Source: Flavobacteriales bacterium UBA7612 (GTDB lineage: Bacteria > Bacteroidota > Bacteroidia > Flavobacteriales > Weeksellaceae). From it: 64,000 nucleotides of DNA. The stretch's first letter is position 1. Each line of letters opens with the position of its first letter. The notes beneath the pieces are model-generated. The model was not told the origin of the DNA and ran no database searches. It saw only the letters and a list, made by a program, of their open reading frames with translations. Positions 25,046 to 33,224 of this stretch are shown piece by piece. Position numbers and translations under genes: made by a program. Where the stretch lies: the NCBI GenBank assembly GCA_002484335.1, contig DLJQ01000012.1:198300-262299 (forward strand), in the 5' to 3' direction.

Positions 25046-27154
25046 ATGTTTAAAATAAATAGATTAAGAACTGAAATTTTAACAAATAAAAGCAAAATCA
25101 TAGATCAATTATATGGTTTCGACTACAATTTTAATCAAGGTCTTAACATTATAGCAGGTGAAAATTCAAGAGGTAAAACCACTATAAATTCTTGTATCTT
25201 TTATGCATTGGGCATGGAGGAGTTATTAGGTGGTCATAACAACAAAGCTCTAGATAAAGCTTTAAAAGATAGTTTTATTATTAAAACAGAAAATACTGAA
25301 GCAGAAAATGAAATTACTTATCAAATTATTTGGTCTAAAGTATACTTAGAAATTGAAAACAGTGACGGTGATTCTTATAGTTTAGAGCGAGTAATTAAAA
25401 GCGCTAACAATGAAGAGAAAGAATCTAATATTACAATATATAAATCTACATTAAAAGAAATCAGTAAAACAAAGGAAGAAGACAAAGATGTTTTTTTTGT
25501 AAACGGTCCAGGTAATAATGATAACCCAAATGGATTTTATCAATGGTTGACAGATTTTATAGGGATAACAATACCTGATGTAAGTAATAGCTCTAGTAAA
25601 TCAAATTATAGTCCGTTATACCTTCAATTAGTTTTTTCATCGCTGTTTATTGAGCAAACTAAAGGATGGTCGGATTTTTTTGCAACAATGCCTTACTTTG
25701 GAGTCACAAAACCTAAAGAAAAAGTAATTGAATTTCTTTTAGGTTTGGATGAAATGTCAAATTCTACGAAAAGAGATATTTATAACAGAAGTAAAAATGA
25801 AATCATAGAAAATTGGAATAAATCTATAAAAGCATTTTCTTTTTTAGGAAAACAAAATAATGCTACTATTGATTCCCTACCAGAAAACATAACTACTGAC
25901 AAAAATAAAATCGAAAAGATTTCATCTTCATTTCATATAGCTGTAGATGAAAAAATTACTTATGATGAACATATAAATGCTATATCAGACAATATCACCA
26001 TACTAGAAAATAAACCATTTAGTACTATTGCAAGTAATAAGAATGATATACTTTTACAATATGAAGCTGATAAGTCAAAATACATTGAATTAAAAGAATA
26101 TATCACCAATTTTGAAAGCAGGTTGAGTATTGAGAAAACACAACAGCAAAACATTGATAACCAATTAACTATTATAGAAAAAGAAATTAAGGAACATAAT
26201 AGTTTAATTAAAGTATTTAATAATAATTTATTTAGAAAAAATAATGAGGCAAAATGCCCCACTTGTACTCAAACAGTGACACAAGATATTCTATCTAGTG
26301 ACGATTTTAAAATTCCTCAATATTCTCTTGAAGAAAATAAGAGTTTTTTAGTAAGTCAAAAAAAAATCATTAAAACAAGTCTTGATAGCTTAAATAAGAC
26401 TATAGAGGAAAAAAATACATTATTACAGTATTTCAAAAATACTTTAAGAAATCAAGAAACAATTGTTAAATCTCTTTCCAAAGATTTAATCGCTGATGAT
26501 AGAACTTTGTCAGAATCTGAAATTGTAAAAAAAATACAATTGCAACAAGAATATAAAAATTTAGAGATATTTAAATTTCAATTAGAGGAACTAAAAAATA
26601 GTTTAGTCGATTTAGCAAATAAATATCATAATGTAATTAAATCGATAGAAGGCTTAGAGGAATCAGATGATAATAATATTCTAAATTCCTTTGAAACTAA
26701 TTACAAAGATTTATTATTTAAGTTTGGATATGACAGTAATAGAAATTTTCAAATTTCTATTAACAGAAAAGATCCTTTCAAATATTTCCCTGTATATAAA
26801 AGAGGAAAAGATGATCCACAACCGCAATCAATTAGAATCAACTCTTCTGCATCTGACTTTGTTAGAAATATTTGGGCATATACATTAGCCTTAAGAGATA
26901 ACGGCGTTAATCATCCAGGATTAATTATGTTTGATGAACCTGGTCAACATAAAGCAAAGCAAAGTAGTTTGAAAGCACTACTCCAAAAATGTTCAGAGAC
27001 TACAGAAAAGCAAACAATTATATTTTCATCAGCAGAAAAAGAACTAGATGAAAAAGAAAAATTTGATTTGATGGAATTGGTTAAAGATTTAAATGAAGAC
27101 TCTTATAATTTAATAAATTTAGGAAGTGAAAAAGTTATAAAACTACTAAACTAA
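25046..27154 (+). CDS. SMC/Rad50-like ABC ATPase of an ABC-3C-type defence system
   Basis: A 702-residue P-loop ATPase. Walker A is AGENSRGKTTI (about 37-47). Coiled-coil arms flank a zinc-hook-like CPTC (about 404-407), an architecture shared with Rad50. Walker B is in LIMFDEPGQHKAKQSS (about 626-640), and an SSA motif near the C-terminus corresponds to the switch region (IIFSSAEKEL). In ABC-3C systems this subunit is thought to sense invasion and control the effectors, here the MBL hydrolase and the protease. It is the last gene of the operon and is followed by a terminator. Confidence 0.83.
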   Translation: MFKINRLRTEILTNKSKIIDQLYGFDYNFNQGLNIIAGENSRGKTTINSCIFYALGMEELLGGHNNKALDKALKDSFIIKTENTEAENEITYQIIWSKVYLEIENSDGDSYSLERVIKSANNEEKESNITIYKSTLKEISKTKEEDKDVFFVNGPGNNDNPNGFYQWLTDFIGITIPDVSNSSSKSNYSPLYLQLVFSSLFIEQTKGWSDFFATMPYFGVTKPKEKVIEFLLGLDEMSNSTKRDIYNRSKNEIIENWNKSIKAFSFLGKQNNATIDSLPENITTDKNKIEKISSSFHIAVDEKITYDEHINAISDNITILENKPFSTIASNKNDILLQYEADKSKYIELKEYITNFESRLSIEKTQQQNIDNQLTIIEKEIKEHNSLIKVFNNNLFRKNNEAKCPTCTQTVTQDILSSDDFKIPQYSLEENKSFLVSQKKIIKTSLDSLNKTIEEKNTLLQYFKNTLRNQETIVKSLSKDLIADDRTLSESEIVKKIQLQQEYKNLEIFKFQLEELKNSLVDLANKYHNVIKSIEGLEESDDNNILNSFETNYKDLLFKFGYDSNRNFQISINRKDPFKYFPVYKRGKDDPQPQSIRINSSASDFVRNIWAYTLALRDNGVNHPGLIMFDEPGQHKAKQSSLKALLQKCSETTEKQTIIFSSAEKELDEKEKFDLMELVKDLNEDSYNLINLGSEKVIKLLN

Positions 27155-27156
27155 AG

Positions 27157-27877
27157 AACTACCGATAATATCGCATTAGAGAAATGGTGATAAAGGGAGA
27201 AATTGAATGTTTCTCCTTTTATTACTTTTTAAAAAATTAAAATCACAATTTATCCAAAAACTAAAAAAATAACATAAAGTTTTCGACTGAAGTACCTTTT
27301 CTGCCCGCAAAAAGACAAATGGTACTTTTGGAAGACAAAGAGTACCATTTTTTTTATTTATTCTTGATTCATATCATTTTTCTTCTCTATACTTTATAGT
27401 ATGATTTTAAAAAAAAATGAAAATTATAACTTATTTAAAAACGTCAAAATAACATCAAGGGTTCGACAGAAGATCCTTCAAACCCGCTGATAAAAGACAA
27501 TATAGTAATCTGTTGGGCTTTTTGTTTTTTTTTGAAACTCTTGGAATCCTACTTCAAATATATTCTTCCTAATATTTTCTAAGAAAAAATCTATAAAAGT
27601 AATTTAATATTTATTTCTGCAATTATGGTTTTCCGTAATCGATAAAACTTTTCTTAAATTATCTTTACAGAAAACTAAACTATTTTAGTTAAAAATTTGA
27701 CGAAATACAGCTATAGGTGTTATTTTACGAAACTACACCCAGTTTTCTTTCGTGAAAAAACAATGATGTGACGCAATTCTCCGCTATGCTACGAATAGCG
27801 TACATCATCGAATTTGCTAAATAAAAAATACACGTAACTTCGTTGCTATATTTTTTACTGTCGCAAATCCGTCAACC
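27157..27877 (+). repeat. Composite intergenic region: attC-like remnant, tRNA-end scars and leader repeat copy 2
   Basis: The order is as follows. An attC-like 5' end (AATATCGCATTAG near 27167) is related to those at 32674 and 33236. Two tRNA-end-like scars (27250-27310; 27430-27490) come next, one followed by a terminator-like hairpin (near 27503-27520). The second copy of the ~280-bp leader repeat occupies 27489..27770. Last is an attC-like 3' end, CGCAAATCCGTCAACC, before GTTAGGTGT. No gene is visible in this stretch. Confidence 0.6.
27195..27222 (+). terminator. Terminator of the ABC-3C-like operon
   Basis: GGAGAAA (27196..27202) pairs with TTTCTCC (27210..27216), followed by TTTTATTACTTTTT. 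It overlaps a degenerate attC-like start (AATATCGCATTAG, 27167..27179). Confidence 0.65.
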
Positions 27878-27936
27878 GTTAGGTGTAATTTTATTAAAAA
27901 ACGTAACAATAAAACAGAAGATATAACTAATTAAAA

Positions 27937-28626
27937 ATGCCAGAAAAAACTAAGATTACCGCTCTAGAAATTTATGAAAAATTAAAAAATGAGTTCAGAA
28001 TACAAGATAAAATAGGAAGTGTTGAAATTATTTTAGGTGGAATTTCAGCTAAATATAATGGAAAGGATGCATTAGGAGATTTATTACAAGAATGGTTTGG
28101 TCAATGGATGAGAGAAAACAATTTTTACTTTAGACAAAACACAAATACACAAGAATTTCCAGATTTTTATCTAGAAGAGGAAAATAATAAAGGATTACTT
28201 GAGATTAAAACATTCAATGCCAATGCGTCACCTGCATTCGATATAGCAAATTTTGACTCTTACAATAAATCATTACTAATCAAACCTGAGAGATTAAATG
28301 CTGATTATCTTATATTTTCATACAAAATGGAAGATAGTATTCTGCGAATAGATGATTTATGGTTACTTAAAGTTTGGGAAATGGCTGGTAATTCAGGTAC
28401 GAATCCTGTAAATATGCAAACAAAAAACGGTCAACCTTACAACCTTAGACCTATAAAATGGTATGCTAATAGAATTAGAAATAAACCATTTGCAGATAAA
28501 TTATCATTTATTACTGCAATTAGTGAAACACTTGATAAATATTCTCATAGCACAAGTAGTTACAGTGAGAATTGGTTAGAAAATGTCAAAACTAAGTATT
28601 TAGAAAATACAGGAACTGAATTATAA
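27937..28626 (+). CDS. NgoBV-like type II restriction endonuclease
   Basis: A 229-residue protein that resembles the NgoBV/NlaIV restriction endonuclease family, whose members cut GGNNCC. The sequence shows FPDFYL (Asp about 75) and LLEIKTF (Glu89-x-Lys91 approximately), a PD-(D/E)XK catalytic core, after the conserved KDALGDLLQEWF segment. It converges on a C5-cytosine methyltransferase gene, the expected protective partner. The two stop regions overlap within a perfect 36-bp palindrome, so this protein ends in NTGTEL, as does the methyltransferase. The specificity is inferred from the family only. Confidence 0.75.
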   Translation: MPEKTKITALEIYEKLKNEFRIQDKIGSVEIILGGISAKYNGKDALGDLLQEWFGQWMRENNFYFRQNTNTQEFPDFYLEEENNKGLLEIKTFNANASPAFDIANFDSYNKSLLIKPERLNADYLIFSYKMEDSILRIDDLWLLKVWEMAGNSGTNPVNMQTKNGQPYNLRPIKWYANRIRNKPFADKLSFITAISETLDKYSHSTSSYSENWLENVKTKYLENTGTEL

Positions 28627-28641
28627 TTCAGTTCCTGTATT
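28606..28641. terminator. Perfect 36-bp palindrome between R and M genes (bidirectional terminator)
   Basis: Each 18-bp half (AATACAGGAACTGAATTA and its exact complement) contains the last codons of one gene. Both proteins therefore end with the hexapeptide NTGTEL. It is a strong hairpin in either transcript and probably limits read-through of convergent transcription. Confidence 0.75.
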
Positions 28642-29964
28642 GTTTATCGCATCTAAAACTCTATCTGAAACTGCTTTTACAACTGGGACAACTACGGTAT
28701 TTCCTAATAAATCAAATGCTTTAGTTTCTTTTACAGGTATAAAATAATCTTCAGGATATCCAAAAAGCCTCAAACCTTCCCTTATGGTTAATCTTCTCAA
28801 CCCTCCATTGTCTGGTACTGCTAATTTAATCATATCCGTAGCTACTAAAGTAGGTGCTATTTCATAAGGATTTAATATTTTATTGATCTCAAAACTTAAT
28901 TTGCCAGTTACAATATTATATCCTTTTTCTTTAGTCTCATCATATACACGAGATGTTATAATTCCATTCTCTGTTTCTTCTTTGACTAATTTTTTTGGAA
29001 ATTCAAACTTTAAATAACCTTTTAAAACTAAATCTTCAAGTAGTGATTTTAAATCTACATCTGAAAATAAATTATTACTAGGATAGAAAGTTTCTATTTG
29101 CTTTAAAGTCAATGGCATTCCATCCATCCAATCAATTCCAATTTCTTCAGCCCATTGTTTTTTTCTACGCTCTTTAAAAAGCTTATTTAATAGTAAAATT
29201 TGTTCTTTACTACATTCACCCTTTAAGCCAATATCCCAACTATGGATATTATTTTCTCCTCCTCTCTTATCTTTTATAGATTTACCATATAAATCCTCAA
29301 TCTTAAAATGTTTTAAGATTTTATTGGTAAAATCAGTTTTTAATGTTGGTTGCTCTTTTTCCAAAACATCCTTAAGTATAGACTTTGAAATTTCAAAGTT
29401 TTCTAAGTCAACTTTGTTTTCTTTTGTGCCGACAATAAAAATTCTCTTTCTTGATTGTGGAACACCAAAATCAATACTATCCAAAACTTTCCAACTAACT
29501 TTAAATCCTAATTCATATTCGAGTTTATATAAAATAGTACTTAAAGTTTTGCCTATTTCATCATTTTTATTTTCTAAATCGTGCTTTACTAATCCCTCAA
29601 CATTTTCAAGAATAAAACCTTGTGGATTATGAAATTTTAAAATCCTTTCTATTTCAAAAAAAAGAGTTCCTCTTGTGTCAGCAAATCCATTTCTTTTTCC
29701 ACTAGAACTAAAAGGTTGGCAAGGAAATCCTCCAAACAAAAAATCAAACGAAGGAATATCTTCATTCTTCACTTTAAAAATATCACCAACAAAATTTTCG
29801 TGATGATGATTATATTTTAATGTCTCTATTGCATAGGGCTTTATTTCAGAAGTCATTACACATTCAGTTTCGATACCTCTATCACTACAAGCTTGTTCAA
29901 AACCCAATCTAATACCTCCTAATCCAGCAAATAAATCAATAAATTTTAATTTACTTTTCATCAT
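28621..29964 (-). CDS. DNA (cytosine-5-)-methyltransferase
   Basis: A C5-cytosine methyltransferase of about 445 residues. In order: motif I FIDLFAGLGGIRLGF, the catalytic PCQP loop in GGFPCQPFSSSGKRNGF, motif VI ILENVEGL, motif VIII context (SRKRIFIVG), a long variable target-recognition region, and the C-terminal motifs RRLTIREGLRLFGYP and LLGNTVVVP. An in-frame upstream start at 29988 exists, but the ATGATG at 29961-29964, overlapping the end of the DUF6471 gene, fits better. It methylates the site cut by the neighbouring NgoBV-like enzyme. It is convergent with that gene and probably co-transcribed with DUF6471. Confidence 0.92.
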   Translation of the reverse strand: MMKSKLKFIDLFAGLGGIRLGFEQACSDRGIETECVMTSEIKPYAIETLKYNHHHENFVGDIFKVKNEDIPSFDFLFGGFPCQPFSSSGKRNGFADTRGTLFFEIERILKFHNPQGFILENVEGLVKHDLENKNDEIGKTLSTILYKLEYELGFKVSWKVLDSIDFGVPQSRKRIFIVGTKENKVDLENFEISKSILKDVLEKEQPTLKTDFTNKILKHFKIEDLYGKSIKDKRGGENNIHSWDIGLKGECSKEQILLLNKLFKERRKKQWAEEIGIDWMDGMPLTLKQIETFYPSNNLFSDVDLKSLLEDLVLKGYLKFEFPKKLVKEETENGIITSRVYDETKEKGYNIVTGKLSFEINKILNPYEIAPTLVATDMIKLAVPDNGGLRRLTIREGLRLFGYPEDYFIPVKETKAFDLLGNTVVVPVVKAVSDRVLDAINNTGTEL

Positions 29965-30256
29965 CCTTTTTTTTATATTCAATTTCATCTTCAGCTACTA
30001 ATGGTAATTTATCATTAGTAATTCTAATCATATTTTGAAATTCCTCAATTTCTAATTTGGTACATCCTATCACATATAAAGAATGTAAAAAAAAAGAAGC
30101 ACTAAAAGTTCCTCTACTTATTTTACTATCAACACTAGACTTTGTTTCATTACAACCATCATTGTTCAATAAAGTAGTTAAATCTTCAGTTGACAAACCT
30201 CTTTTAACTAATTCTGCCTTTAAAATTCTTTTGACTTTATTATTCCAATCACTCAT
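29951..30256 (-). CDS. DUF6471 small helix-turn-helix-like protein
   Basis: A protein of about 101 residues from ATG 30256 (MSDWNNKVKRILKAELVKRG); an upstream in-frame start at 30307 adds 17 unlikely residues. The pattern ILKAELVKRGLSTEDLTTLL, then VDSKISRGTFSASFFLHSLYVIG, matches DUF6471, an HTH-like domain. It overlaps the start of the methyltransferase gene (GGATGATG), implying coupled translation. The position before a methyltransferase suggests a control-protein role for the R-M unit, but C-protein boxes were not identified. Confidence 0.7.
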   Translation of the reverse strand: MSDWNNKVKRILKAELVKRGLSTEDLTTLLNNDGCNETKSSVDSKISRGTFSASFFLHSLYVIGCTKLEIEEFQNMIRITNDKLPLVAEDEIEYKKKDDEK

Positions 30257-30332
30257 AATTCGAATATTTATATTTTCAAATATGAGAATTTTAATCCATA
30301 TACGCAAATTTTAAGATAAAAATAAAAAAACT

Positions 30333-30530
30333 ACACCTAACAAGAGTTTATAACAATAGAGGTTTAAGGTTAAAAATTAAATTTTTAGCTTTCTATTCCG
30401 CAAAAAGCCAATTATATTGACTTTTTTCTTAAATTTATTCAATTAATTGGCTTTTGCTTACTGTGTCGCTAAATTGAAACTTTTCGCTTCAATCTCCGCC
30501 ACTGACGCCAAGCCCCGAAACGTTATACGC
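30333..30530 (+). repeat. attC-like element A (between R-M unit and DUF4375 cassette)
   Basis: It runs from ACACCTAAC (30333) to CCCCGAAACGTTATACGC (30530). Internally AAAAGCCAATTA (about 30404) pairs with TAATTGGCTTTT (about 30454-30465), giving a long cruciform-capable arm. Its 3' part, CGCCAAGCCCCGAAACGTTA, matches attC C (CGCTAAGCTCCGAAACGTTA) at 18 of 20 positions. Confidence 0.55.
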
Positions 30531-30569
30531 AACTAAAAAATCTACTCTAATATAAATTTATTATTACCA

Positions 30570-31040
30570 ATGGCAAACTATCCTGAACTTGAAAAATTAT
30601 TACAATCAAATGAAATTGATGATGTTTTAATTTCGATTGATAATTACATTAATGAATTATGTGAATATGGTGAAAACCTAAATGTATTAACAAAACAACA
30701 AATGACTTTCTTTTTAAATCAAAATTTCGAAAAAGAAATAAATAATGGTGGTTTAAATCAGTTCTTTTATAATTCAAGTGGAGAATTTTCCTTTGAAACT
30801 ATTCAAAGTTTAAAAGAAATAAATGCTGTTTATACAGCAACAATTTTAGAAGAAGCTATTTGTCAATTCCCAAACAATAATGTACCAAAAGATAGAAATT
30901 TAAGAGATGAAATAATTGAAGAAATCGAAGACATTGCAAATGATATTTGGGAAGAATTAGATTCTAAACTCTATGAAAATGAAGATAATTTAAGTGATTT
31001 AAATCTTACTTATATAAAAAGCAATATCAACTATTTCTAA
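30570..31040 (+). CDS. DUF4375 (DMP19-like) protein
   Basis: A 156-residue acidic cytoplasmic protein. The segment EINNGGLNQFFYNSSGE (residues about 56-72) is the hallmark of DUF4375/DMP19 proteins, which include a phage-type DNA-mimic fold and are also found among polymorphic-toxin immunity genes. It is the only gene in a unit bounded by GTTATACGCAACT (30522) and AGCTGCATATAAC (31053..31065), which pair as reverse complements at 11 of 13 positions. Promoterless placement in an attC-like array fits a cassette gene. Function is unproven. Confidence 0.7.
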   Translation: MANYPELEKLLQSNEIDDVLISIDNYINELCEYGENLNVLTKQQMTFFLNQNFEKEINNGGLNQFFYNSSGEFSFETIQSLKEINAVYTATILEEAICQFPNNNVPKDRNLRDEIIEEIEDIANDIWEELDSKLYENEDNLSDLNLTYIKSNINYF

Positions 31041-31052
31041 TAGTTAAATTTT

Positions 31053-31147
31053 AGCTGCATATAACAAAAAGTATTTGCTTGAACGTACGAATCTGAACTA
31101 ACGTTCAAATTCTCTCCGTTCTTTGCAAATCCTAATAACGTTAGCAG
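31053..31147 (+). repeat. attC-like element B
   Basis: It runs from GCATATAAC to AATAACGTTAGCAG. Arms GTATTTGC and GCAAATCC flank an inner stem TTGAACGT/ACGTTCAA of 8 bp, the nested palindrome expected for a folded attC strand. At about 95 bp it is the shortest and cleanest of the series. Confidence 0.6.
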
Positions 31148-31173
31148 AAATGTTTCCCGAAATTGTATATTAA

Positions 31174-31839
31174 ATGAATACTACCAAATTAGACCAATTT
31201 GAAATTGAAAACATTGAAGATGTTTTGCCTTTGTTTGAAGAAACTTTCAAAATCAAACTGAAAAATGAAGAAATTGAAAAATTAAATAATTTTAGTGAAT
31301 TTAGTAATTTAATTATTTCCAAAGTTAAGTTTAAAAGTGATAATTTGTGTACTAGTCAAAAAGCTTATTATCAATTTAGAAAAGCTTTGGAAACCGAAAA
31401 TATTCTAACTGATGAACAAATCTATCCAAATACAGATTTAAAAATTATATTCCCAAAAAAGAATAGAAGAAAAAACATAAAAAAAATAGAAAGAATTTTA
31501 GGTTACAAAATTGACATTTTGAAACCAAGTCAAATTATAATCAATATCTTGTTTTTCCTCTTTATATTTTCATTTATTGGGTTATTTTTCATGTGGAAGA
31601 TTGGAATTTTGGGAATGATAATTTCAATTTTTGGCTTTTATCTAACAAAATTTACAAGTAGATTAGATAAACAGAATGTTCGGGAACTTATTGAAAAAAA
31701 TACTGCTCAAAATTATTTTAAAATCAGAAACAATGAACATTCATTTAATAGAAATGAATTTAAAGCTATAATATTAGAGTGGTTTTCTGAAAATGCGGGA
31801 ATTGAAAAAGAGAAACTTAGAAACGGAATTTTTGTATAA
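31174..31839 (+). CDS. Cassette-borne membrane protein of unknown function
   Basis: A 221-residue protein I do not recognise. The first 125 residues are soluble and charged, with an acyl-carrier-like start (IEDVLPLFEETFKIKL). Two adjacent transmembrane helices follow (IIINILFFLFIFSFIGLFF and IGILGMIISIFGFYLT, about 125-162), then a soluble C-terminal tail of about 55 residues. It is the sole gene of a unit whose ends, GTTAGCAGAAAT (31140) and ACTTCTGTTAAC (31844), match as reverse complements at 10 of 12 bases. Confidence 0.6.
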   Translation: MNTTKLDQFEIENIEDVLPLFEETFKIKLKNEEIEKLNNFSEFSNLIISKVKFKSDNLCTSQKAYYQFRKALETENILTDEQIYPNTDLKIIFPKKNRRKNIKKIERILGYKIDILKPSQIIINILFFLFIFSFIGLFFMWKIGILGMIISIFGFYLTKFTSRLDKQNVRELIEKNTAQNYFKIRNNEHSFNRNEFKAIILEWFSENAGIEKEKLRNGIFV

Positions 31840-31843
31840 TAAC

Positions 31844-32090
31844 ACTTCTGTTAACATGGGTTTTGCTAAATGGCGGGTTTAAGGCTAAATTGAAAGTTTC
31901 TCCTTTTTTAGTCACAACAGCTTTTTATATTTATGAACTGAAATATTATTTTTTTTAAGGTGTTCATGATTTACAATTCCTTTTTTCTTAAATTTAAAAA
32001 ATAATAAAGCTGTTGCTTAGCCTAGTGCAAAATTGAAAATTCAAGCTTTCTAATCCACTACTATCGCTAAGCTCCGAAACGTTAGCTGTA
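31844..32090 (+). repeat. attC-like element C
   Basis: About 245 bp from ACTTCTGTTAAC to CTCCGAAACGTTAGCTGTA. The 5' part GCTAAATGGCGGGTTTAAGG has a partner CTTAGCC in the 3' half, and CAACAGCTTT (31913) pairs with AAAGCTGTTG (about 32006), giving a long hairpin. Confidence 0.55.
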
Positions 32091-32112
32091 ACCATTCCCA
32101 AAAATCGTGAAC

Positions 32113-32661
32113 GTGAAAAAAATTAATTTACTTTTATTTTGCATAATAATTTTTATTTCTTGCAATCAACAAAATAAAAAAGAAAGCATTTCGATAGATA
32201 ATCGCACTTTAACTTTCTTTGAACCTTCCGATTTAGGAGCATTTGGCTCAAAAACTAGACTAATTATTTACGCTAATTTCGATGAATGTGGAGAATGGGG
32301 AGGACACGAAGAGAGTTTTGAGATTTATTCAAAAGAAGATAAAGAATTCTATGCTAAATATATCAGAACAAAAGTTGATTGTGAAAAGATTGGAAAACCT
32401 GAGTTTCAACAACCTGATATATCAACAGAATATAAATTAAATAGAAAAAATATAATTGCAGTAAATACTTATTTATCAGAACTTATTCAAAGTAAAATAT
32501 CTGAAAGATTTCCAGGTCACGCTGGTCAAAAATTCGGAGTAATTAAATCAGACTCTACACTAATAATAGATGTTTATGATCATAATAAAAGAAACTTAAA
32601 CAACTATAATAATTTACTAAAATCATTTAATATTGAAAAAGTCGAATATGACTATCAATAA
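32113..32661 (+). CDS. Putative lipoprotein of unknown function
   Basis: About 182 residues from GTG 32113; an in-frame GTG at 32107 is also possible and no ATG is available. A classic lipoprotein signal is present: KKINLLLFCIIIFISC with the lipobox cysteine near residue 17, then a charged linker. The mature part has the patterns FDECGEWGGHEE and SERFPGHAGQKFG, but I recognise no family. It is the only gene in a unit with perfectly paired ends (GTTAGCTGTA at 32081; TACAGCTAAC at 32668). Confidence 0.65.
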   Translation: MKKINLLLFCIIIFISCNQQNKKESISIDNRTLTFFEPSDLGAFGSKTRLIIYANFDECGEWGGHEESFEIYSKEDKEFYAKYIRTKVDCEKIGKPEFQQPDISTEYKLNRKNIIAVNTYLSELIQSKISERFPGHAGQKFGVIKSDSTLIIDVYDHNKRNLNNYNNLLKSFNIEKVEYDYQ

Positions 32662-32667
32662 AATGAC

Positions 32668-32790
32668 TACAGCTAACATCGTATTAGCGAAATGGCTGGT
32701 CAAACGCTAAACAAAAAGCTTCAGGAATTTATTCGTAAATTGGTTTTTCATTTGCAGAAATGTAAAAACCCCTACTCTACAAAAAGAAAA
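32668..32790 (+). repeat. attC-like element D (3' part degenerate)
   Basis: It begins TACAGCTAACATCGTATTAG, then GCGAAATGGCTGGTCAAACG, parallel to the start of element C. The expected GTTRRRY end before the RDD gene is not found, so this junction seems damaged or divergent. Confidence 0.45.
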
Positions 32791-32804
32791 TTAAAAACAG
32801 ATGG

Positions 32805-33218
32805 ATGAAGACTAAAAAAATTATTACTCGTAGAATTATTGCTGGTTTTATTGATTATACAATAATTTTATCTTTAACTTCATTTTACATTTTCAAATTT
32901 GGAGAAATAAATTCTGAAGGTGCTTATTCCGTAAATGGAATTAAAACGTTTCCGATAATTATTTTTTGGTTGCTTTACATTTGCGGAACTGAATTAATTT
33001 TAGATTCAACAATTGGAAATTATATAGTCGGATTAAAACCTGTTGATTTGGAAACTGAATCAAAAATAACTTTTAAACAATCGTTTTTAAGACATATATT
33101 AGACATTATTGATATGTTCTTTTTTGGACTTGTAGCTATAATAATTATTAAAAATTCAAGCGAAAATCAAAGACTTGGAGATTTATTAGCAAAAACTAAA
33201 GTGATAAAAATAAAATAA
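32805..33218 (+). CDS. RDD family membrane protein
   Basis: A 137-residue protein with the RDD signature: TRRIIAGFIDYTIILSL with its conserved Arg and Asp residues, and three predicted transmembrane helices (about 13-31, 48-66, 99-116). The second half, STIGNYIVGLKPVD and NQRLGDLLAKTKVI, is also typical of the family. Molecular function of RDD proteins is poorly known; some act in ion transport. It is a single gene followed by an attC-like remnant (CTTCTACTAATATCGC), consistent with another cassette, although its own left end is not preserved. Confidence 0.75.
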   Translation: MKTKKIITRRIIAGFIDYTIILSLTSFYIFKFGEINSEGAYSVNGIKTFPIIIFWLLYICGTELILDSTIGNYIVGLKPVDLETESKITFKQSFLRHILDIIDMFFFGLVAIIIIKNSSENQRLGDLLAKTKVIKIK

Positions 33219-33224
33219 TACTTC

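Larger units (their letters stand above)
27878..30341. mobile_element. attC-like cassette carrying the restriction-modification unit
   Basis: The unit starts GTTAGGTGTAATTTT (27878) and ends with ACACCTAAC (30333..30341), preceded by AAAAAAACT. The ends are perfect reverse complements over 9 bp and nearly so over about 15. It holds the whole restriction-modification module on both strands. Adjacent units have different but equally self-matching ends, as in integron cassettes. Confidence 0.5.

Noticed and set aside
27878..32677. Classical composite transposon or MITE explanation for the cassette ends
   Set aside because: Units have different end sequences, no target-site duplications are apparent and no transposase is present. 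Unit-specific complementarity fits attC sites better.
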